64,000 nt of DNA from Acinetobacter lwoffii (GTDB lineage Bacteria; Pseudomonadota; Gammaproteobacteria; Pseudomonadales; Moraxellaceae), in the NCBI RefSeq assembly GCF_022967985.1, contig NZ_JALJVC010000013.1:1-64000 (forward strand). The letters run 5' to 3'. A model generated the notes under the pieces. It saw only the letters and a program-made list of their open reading frames with translations. It was not told the DNA's origin and ran no database searches. Below, one piece after another: positions 59,995-64,000 of this stretch; the first letter of the stretch is position 1, and every line of letters begins with the position of its first letter. Position numbers and translations under genes: made by a program.

Positions 59995-61062
59995 TTAAGG
60001 AATATATTTTTTCACAACACCATCATCGAGTAGCTGCTGGAAATGTTCAACCAGACTTTCTTTCACCGGACGATACTCAATGCCGAGCTCATCTTTACTT
60101 TTTTGCGCATTAAAGAAAATTGGATAACCCATATTCAGTTCTACAAATTTACGGCTAAAACCTGCTACAGGCCCGAACATTTTGAAAGCTGCCTTTGGCA
60201 ATTGATTGCGCGGGAACGGGAACTTATTGCCAAAATGTGCTCGCAGAATTTGGCCCATTTCCAGCAGGCTCAAGCTTTCACTACAAATGATATAACGGCC
60301 ATGCGCTTGCGGATTAAACGCCGCACGGATATGCGCTTCAGCGACATCCTGAACATCGACCACGCCATTCCACATCGGTGGAACGCCAAGCAGCGTCATG
60401 CCATTGGCAAACTGTTGCAGGACTTCCACACTGCCGGATTGGGTATTTGACGTTAAGGATTGACCAAAAACCAGTGCAGGATTGATACAGACCAGATCCC
60501 AGCTATCTTGTGCTTCAGCCATTTCCCAGGCTTTACGCTCTGCCATGACTTTGGAATAAGGATAAGGCTGATGAGTGGCCGAACTGGTGGTATTCCAGCA
60601 TGATTCATCAAAACTGTTATCCTCAATTTGTAGAATATCAATGGCATCGCCATAGGTAGATGCGATACTCGATGTCACGATCACGCGTTTTACTGATTCA
60701 GTCTGATTAACACTATTCAATACATTTTCAGTGCCTAACACCGCAGGTTCAATAATATCTTTGACAGCATCTTTATAGTTGGTGACCACAAAAGGCGAGG
60801 CCATATGAAAGACAATTTCACAACCTTGCATGGCCTGATCAAAAGAGCCTGGACTTAATAAATTGGCCTGAAATAACTTGAGAGTTCCCGGCGTGCTGTC
60901 GGCAATTTTTTCTAAATGGGCAAAGCTTTTGCTTTTATTCAGGTCGCGCACCGTGGCATGTACGGTATAGCCTTGTGTGAGTAATTTCTGGATGACCCAG
61001 CTGGCAATATAACCCGATGCACCGGTAACCAGAACAGGCGCTGTTGTTTGGGGATGTGTCAT
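59995..61062 (-). CDS. NAD(P)-dependent epimerase/aldehyde reductase (extended SDR)
   Basis: This 355-residue protein is of the dihydroflavonol-reductase-like extended short-chain dehydrogenase group. It has the nucleotide-binding motif VTGASGYIASWVIQKLL at the N-terminus, an Arg in ATVRDLNKSK that suggests NADPH, VTSSIASTYGD (Ser) and the catalytic YPYSKVMAE (Tyr-x-x-x-Lys). The substrate is unknown; aldehydes or ketones are typical for the family. It is monocistronic. Confidence 0.87.
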   Translation of the reverse strand: MTHPQTTAPVLVTGASGYIASWVIQKLLTQGYTVHATVRDLNKSKSFAHLEKIADSTPGTLKLFQANLLSPGSFDQAMQGCEIVFHMASPFVVTNYKDAVKDIIEPAVLGTENVLNSVNQTESVKRVIVTSSIASTYGDAIDILQIEDNSFDESCWNTTSSATHQPYPYSKVMAERKAWEMAEAQDSWDLVCINPALVFGQSLTSNTQSGSVEVLQQFANGMTLLGVPPMWNGVVDVQDVAEAHIRAAFNPQAHGRYIICSESLSLLEMGQILRAHFGNKFPFPRNQLPKAAFKMFGPVAGFSRKFVELNMGYPIFFNAQKSKDELGIEYRPVKESLVEHFQQLLDDGVVKKYIP

Positions 61063-61330
61063 ATCGGAACCGTTGTTGTTTTAAATTTGTGTGAATGATA
61101 AGCGAAATTTAAGCATGAAGTACGCCAATGCAGTGATGTTTATACAAAAAGAATGAATCTCTCTGGTCAAAATTAAGATTTACAAATTTTAACGCATGTG
61201 TTTATTCGCCGGTTTTAGGTTATTGCCAAGCGTAATGAAAATGCAAAGTGTTGTTTTATAAATGGGATTTCATTAAGAACGAAGTGTAAATGCAAGTACT
61301 TCTCATTTTAATTATATAAAAATCAAATAT

Positions 61331-61344
61331 TTAACCATGGTTAA
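61331..61344. promoter_or_regulatory. Perfect 14-bp palindrome upstream of the bfr promoter
   Basis: TTAACCATGGTTAA is a perfect palindrome ending 3 bp before the -35 element. The position suits an operator, but I cannot name the regulator. Confidence 0.5.
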
Positions 61345-61347
61345 GCT

Positions 61348-61376
61348 TTGCAAATTCAATTGCTTTTCGCCATAAT
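61348..61376 (+). promoter_or_regulatory. Sigma-70 promoter of bfr
   Basis: TTGCAA and CATAAT are separated by 17 bp; the -10 hexamer ends 28 bp before the bfr start codon, leaving a leader of about 20 nt. Confidence 0.55.
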
Positions 61377-61404
61377 AGCAAAATACAGGTAGGGAGTTAT
61401 TCAA

Positions 61405-61869
61405 ATGCGCGGAAATCCAGAAGTCGTAGATTATTTAAATATGTTGATCGGTGGCGAACTGGCTGCTCGTGACCAATACTTGATTCACTCTCGTATGTAT
61501 GAAGATTGGGGATTGACCAAAATCTTTGAACGTATCGATCACGAAATGCAAGAAGAGTCCCAGCATGCGGATGCGATTATCCGTCGTGTTCTGTTCCTTG
61601 AAGGAACGCCAAACATGCAGCGCGATGACGTTGAGATTGGCGAGGATGTGGTGAGCTGCCTGAAAGCTGATCTAAAACTTGAATATCATGTGCGGGAAAA
61701 ATTGGCGCAGGGCATCAAACTGTGCGAAGAGAAAGGTGACTATATCAGCCGTGATATGTTACGCCAGCAAATGTCGGATACCGAAGAAGACCATACTTAC
61801 TGGCTAGAAAAACAATTGCGTTTAATCGAACTGATTGGTTTGCAAAATTATATTCAGTCACAGATGTAA
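61405..61869 (+). CDS. bfr: Bacterioferritin lacking the haem-ligand methionine
   Basis: This 154-residue ferritin-like iron-storage protein has all di-iron ferroxidase ligands in place when aligned by eye to E. coli Bfr: Glu18, Glu51, His54, Glu94, Glu127 and His130 (EEDH). The haem-binding Met52 is replaced by Ser ([11 protein letters not shown]). The family has two forms, haem-binding (Bfr with Met52) and non-haem subunits; this gene belongs to the second by this residue. It stands alone, with a promoter and palindrome upstream and a bidirectional terminator downstream, next to the tonB-exbB-exbD genes. Confidence 0.93.
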   Translation: MRGNPEVVDYLNMLIGGELAARDQYLIHSRMYEDWGLTKIFERIDHEMQEESQHADAIIRRVLFLEGTPNMQRDDVEIGEDVVSCLKADLKLEYHVREKLAQGIKLCEEKGDYISRDMLRQQMSDTEEDHTYWLEKQLRLIELIGLQNYIQSQM

Positions 61870-61881
61870 AACCGAATGAAT

Positions 61882-61911
61882 AAAAAAACCCAGCACATGC
61901 TGGGTTTTTTT
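61882..61911. terminator. Bidirectional terminator between bfr and exbD
   Basis: AAAAAAACCCAGCA / TGCTGGGTTTTTTT is a symmetrical stem, 15 bp before the exbD stop on the minus strand. Confidence 0.9.
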
Positions 61912-61926
61912 ATATCTTGAAAATGC

Positions 61927-62343
61927 TTAGTTGTTGTTACTCATAATGCCAATTTTTTTGACTTCCAGCCGTTGAGCAGCCGCCATGACCATCGCGATAT
62001 GTTTATATTCTGTCGCACGATCCGCCTTGATTTTAATCTGATCCTGATCTGCTTTTTGCGCTACTGTCTTGAATAAGTTTTCCAGAGCTTGGGTATTTGC
62101 TACCGGCTGTTCATTCCAGAAAATCTTGCCTTGTGCATCCAGACGTAATTCCACCAGCTCAGGCGGTTTTTCATCGGTTACAGGAGGCGTTCCATTCGGT
62201 AGATCGATATTAATCGAGTTATTCGGCAAAGGAATTGTGATAATAAACATAATCAACAAGACCAGCATGACATCAATCAGTGGTGTCATGTTGACATCTA
62301 GCATCACATCGTCATCTTGATTTGAACCAACATTCATACCCAT
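61927..62343 (-). CDS. exbD: ExbD-family biopolymer transport protein (second copy)
   Basis: ExbD forms, with ExbB, the proton-driven motor that energises TonB. The 138-residue protein has a short cytoplasmic N-terminus, one transmembrane helix with the essential Asp (VNMTPLIDVMLVLLIMFII) and a periplasmic domain (residues about 45-138). It is a paralogue of the neighbour at 62365, which it follows by 21 bp. The pair may form mixed dimers or serve different TonB proteins. Confidence 0.92.
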   Translation of the reverse strand: MGMNVGSNQDDDVMLDVNMTPLIDVMLVLLIMFIITIPLPNNSINIDLPNGTPPVTDEKPPELVELRLDAQGKIFWNEQPVANTQALENLFKTVAQKADQDQIKIKADRATEYKHIAMVMAAAQRLEVKKIGIMSNNN

Positions 62344-62364
62344 AAACTTAATCCTTCTTTGTGC

Positions 62365-62790
62365 TTAAGGTGTAGCGGGCGGAGTGGTGACAAAAGCAAT
62401 TTTGCCAATACCGGCCTGTTGGGTGGTAATAATCACCTGATCAATTGCCTCATAAGGTGTTAACTGATCACCACGGATATGCACTTCAGGCTGCGGACGT
62501 TTTTGGGCTTCTGCCTGTAAACGGGTCAGTAAAACTGATTTATCTGCGATATAGATTTCGTTCCAGAAAATATCGCCAGTTTTATTGACAGCCAGCTGGA
62601 TGTTTTCCGGTTTGGTTTCATACGGTACATTTCTTTCTTCGGGTAGATCGACAGGTACGGTATGAATGGCAACCGGTACAGTAATCAGGAAGATAATGAG
62701 CAGAACCAGCATAATATCAACCAAAGGGGTGGTATTAATGGTTCCAATTACCTCATCATCGCTGTCGTTTGAATTGACCATCATTCCCAT
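62365..62790 (-). CDS. exbD: ExbD-family biopolymer transport protein (first copy)
   Basis: This 141-residue ExbD has the helix INTTPLVDIMLVLLIIFLIT with the conserved Asp, followed by a periplasmic domain (PEERNVPYETKPENIQLAVN). It lies 16 bp after exbB and precedes the second exbD. Arrangement tonB-exbB-exbD-exbD is common in Acinetobacter and Xanthomonas-like bacteria. Confidence 0.92.
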   Translation of the reverse strand: MGMMVNSNDSDDEVIGTINTTPLVDIMLVLLIIFLITVPVAIHTVPVDLPEERNVPYETKPENIQLAVNKTGDIFWNEIYIADKSVLLTRLQAEAQKRPQPEVHIRGDQLTPYEAIDQVIITTQQAGIGKIAFVTTPPATP

Positions 62791-62806
62791 GGCTGATGCC
62801 TCACTC

Positions 62807-63706
62807 TTACTTCACGTCACGATTAACAGGATTATTGGTTGTAATTTCACCGCTGAGTAATACTGCGTGTAAATCAGAACCAAAAGTACGCACTTCTTCC
62901 ATCACTGCTTTATTACGGCGAGTCAACCAGTTGTAGCCAAGTACCGCCGGTACAGCGACGGCCAGACCGATTGCAGTCATGATCAGTGCTTCACCCACTG
63001 GTCCTGCTACTTTATCAATCGAAGCCTGACCAGAAACACCAATGGCAGTAAGCGCGTGGTAAATACCCCAAACCGTACCAAACAGGCCAACAAAGGGTGC
63101 AGTAGAACCGACTGTCGCAAGGAAGGCTAGACCGCCACTCAGATGGTTCTGGATTTTGTCGATTGCACGGGAAATCGAAATAGTGACCCAGGTATTGAAA
63201 TCAATACGCTCAAGTAATGTGCCGCCATGATTTTGGGTTGACTTAATCCCTTTTTCTGCAATAAAACGGTAAACGCTGGCTTCATTAAGGTTTTGGGCTG
63301 CGTTATCCAGAGAAGACGATTCCCAGAACTGGTGTTCAGCTTCCTTGGCTTGCTTGCGAATCTTGCCTTGTTGCAGGCATTTGCTGATCATGATGTACCA
63401 GGTACCAATCGACATAATCAATAGAATGAACAAGGTAACTTTCGAAACAATATCACCTTCTTTCCACATGGCTTCTAGGCCATAAGGATTATATCCAGCC
63501 TTTTCATCCTTAGCTTCAGCTGGTAATGGCGGTGGGGTCCGTGTAGCCGCTGTTGCAGGTGTTGTTACCGCTGTTTCAGTAACAGCACTGGTATTTGGTG
63601 TAGCGGACTGTTCTGCAAAAACTGCTTGTAGAGGTAATAAAGTGCTCATGGCAATTACACCAGCAGCAGTCATATTTTTTAAAGGTTTTAGTGATTTTTT
63701 CATCAT
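62807..63706 (-). CDS. exbB: ExbB/TolQ-family proton channel protein
   Basis: ExbB is the pentameric proton-channel part of the TonB motor. The 299-residue protein begins with a cleavable signal peptide (TLLPLQAVFA, cleavage after about residue 32) and an Ala/Thr/Pro-rich periplasmic segment, then has three transmembrane helices, including the MotA/TolQ core LATVGSTAPFVGLFGTVWGI and IGLAVAVPAVLGYNWL. The long N-terminal extension is the type seen in larger ExbB proteins. An AGGAG site precedes the start. Confidence 0.94.
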   Translation of the reverse strand: MMKKSLKPLKNMTAAGVIAMSTLLPLQAVFAEQSATPNTSAVTETAVTTPATAATRTPPPLPAEAKDEKAGYNPYGLEAMWKEGDIVSKVTLFILLIMSIGTWYIMISKCLQQGKIRKQAKEAEHQFWESSSLDNAAQNLNEASVYRFIAEKGIKSTQNHGGTLLERIDFNTWVTISISRAIDKIQNHLSGGLAFLATVGSTAPFVGLFGTVWGIYHALTAIGVSGQASIDKVAGPVGEALIMTAIGLAVAVPAVLGYNWLTRRNKAVMEEVRTFGSDLHAVLLSGEITTNNPVNRDVK

Positions 63707-63742
63707 GGATCTCCTGATTTTTTTCTTTATCTGTTCTATCTG

Positions 63743-64000
63743 TTAGTCAAGGACAAATTCATATGGAATGTCATACCAAGATTCTTGCGGTTCGCCATTT
63801 TTCATTGCCGGCTTGAAAGTACATAAGCTGAAGGCCTTGGATGCTGCACGATCCAGCGCACGACTACCGCTCGACTTTTTCACTTTGGCATCCTGGACCT
63901 TGCCGGTGGTATTTACATATACAGAGATCAAGACTTCACCTTGTTCTTCATTCATCAGTGCATCACGTGGATAGTCTGGGCGTTTACAACCTGCTTCACC
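63743..64000 (-). CDS. tonB: TonB-family protein, C-terminal part (runs off the window)
   Basis: The open frame extends to the window edge without a start, so the N-terminal membrane anchor and proline-rich linker are outside. The 85 visible residues form a TonB C-terminal domain: CKRPDYPRDALMNEEQGEV, with the YP motif that contacts TonB boxes, VYVNTTGKVQDAKVKKSSGS, and a final CTFKPAMKNGEPQESW. Two cysteines may form a disulfide. The downstream exbB-exbD-exbD genes complete the motor. Confidence 0.9.
   Translation of the reverse strand, partial: GEAGCKRPDYPRDALMNEEQGEVLISVYVNTTGKVQDAKVKKSSGSRALDRAASKAFSLCTFKPAMKNGEPQESWYDIPYEFVLD

Larger units (their letters stand above)
61063..61404. other. 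342-bp regulatory region between the reductase and bfr
   Basis: The divergent gap is AT-rich. It holds a 14-bp palindrome (61331-61344), a good sigma-70 promoter (61348-61376) and the bfr ribosome-binding site (TAGGGAG at 61389-61395). I see no convincing Fur box and no ORF. Confidence 0.6.

Noticed and set aside
61063-61404. Fur box upstream of bfr
   Set aside because: Only weak partial matches to the 19-bp consensus were seen.

Overview
This window is chromosomal DNA of a gammaproteobacterium, almost certainly an Acinetobacter (Moraxellaceae). The evidence is moderately AT-rich base composition, gene orders such as rpoN-hpf, ibaG-murA-hisG-hisD-hisC and zipA-ligA, a short-form HisG, a full phenylacetate (paa) cluster, and a fil-type operon whose last two genes I recognise from Acinetobacter. 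No rRNA, tRNA, CRISPR array, prophage or insertion sequence was found.

Layout. 1-8.7 kb: sigma-54 (rpoN), ribosome hibernation factor (hpf), ibaG, murA, hisG, hisD, hisC, and pabB on the minus strand. 8.8-17.0 kb: a six-gene cell-envelope cluster made of a secreted DUF6160-type protein, a C39-like cysteine peptidase, an outer-membrane beta-barrel, a FadL-like barrel, FilE and the lipoprotein FilF. Its parts resemble a functional-amyloid or fibre export system. 17.0-26.4 kb: two NUDIX enzymes, a gamma-carbonic-anhydrase-like protein, tsaB, uppP, rsmJ, a membrane-bound C13 peptidase, S-formylglutathione hydrolase, then two adjacent genes (DUF898 and M48 peptidase) that are each interrupted by a single in-frame stop codon, and a DUF2218 protein. 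26.6-30.1 kb: rpe, a long intergenic region with a 12-bp-period array of DnaA-box-like 9-mers, a guanidine-II riboswitch in front of the guanidine exporter sugE/gdx, ogt and dusC.

30.3-45.4 kb: phenylacetate catabolism. A minus-strand MFS transporter and paaZ face a plus-strand operon paaABCDEFGHJKXY. PaaK makes phenylacetyl-CoA, PaaABC(D)E epoxidises it, PaaG isomerises the epoxide to the oxepin, PaaZ opens and oxidises the ring, and PaaF, PaaH and PaaJ carry out beta-oxidation-like steps to succinyl-CoA and acetyl-CoA. PaaX is the expected phenylacetyl-CoA-responsive repressor. No paaI lies in the usual place.

45.5-64 kb: a SAM methyltransferase, a ypjD-like membrane protein, ffh, two RBBP9-type hydrolase paralogues (the second without its nucleophile serine), coaX-birA, a TauE/SafE permease, a GntR regulator, smc-zipA-ligA (chromosome condensation, division, replication), an NAD(P)-dependent reductase, a bacterioferritin lacking the haem-ligand methionine, and a minus-strand tonB(partial)-exbB-exbD-exbD energy-transduction operon cut by the window edge.

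The observations most worth following are the Fap-like architecture of the fil cluster, the 12-bp DnaA-box-like array, the twin nonsense mutations in neighbouring DUF898 and M48 genes, the partner-swapping guanidine-II leader, and the non-haem bacterioferritin. All functional statements rest on reading motifs by eye; no database search was run.
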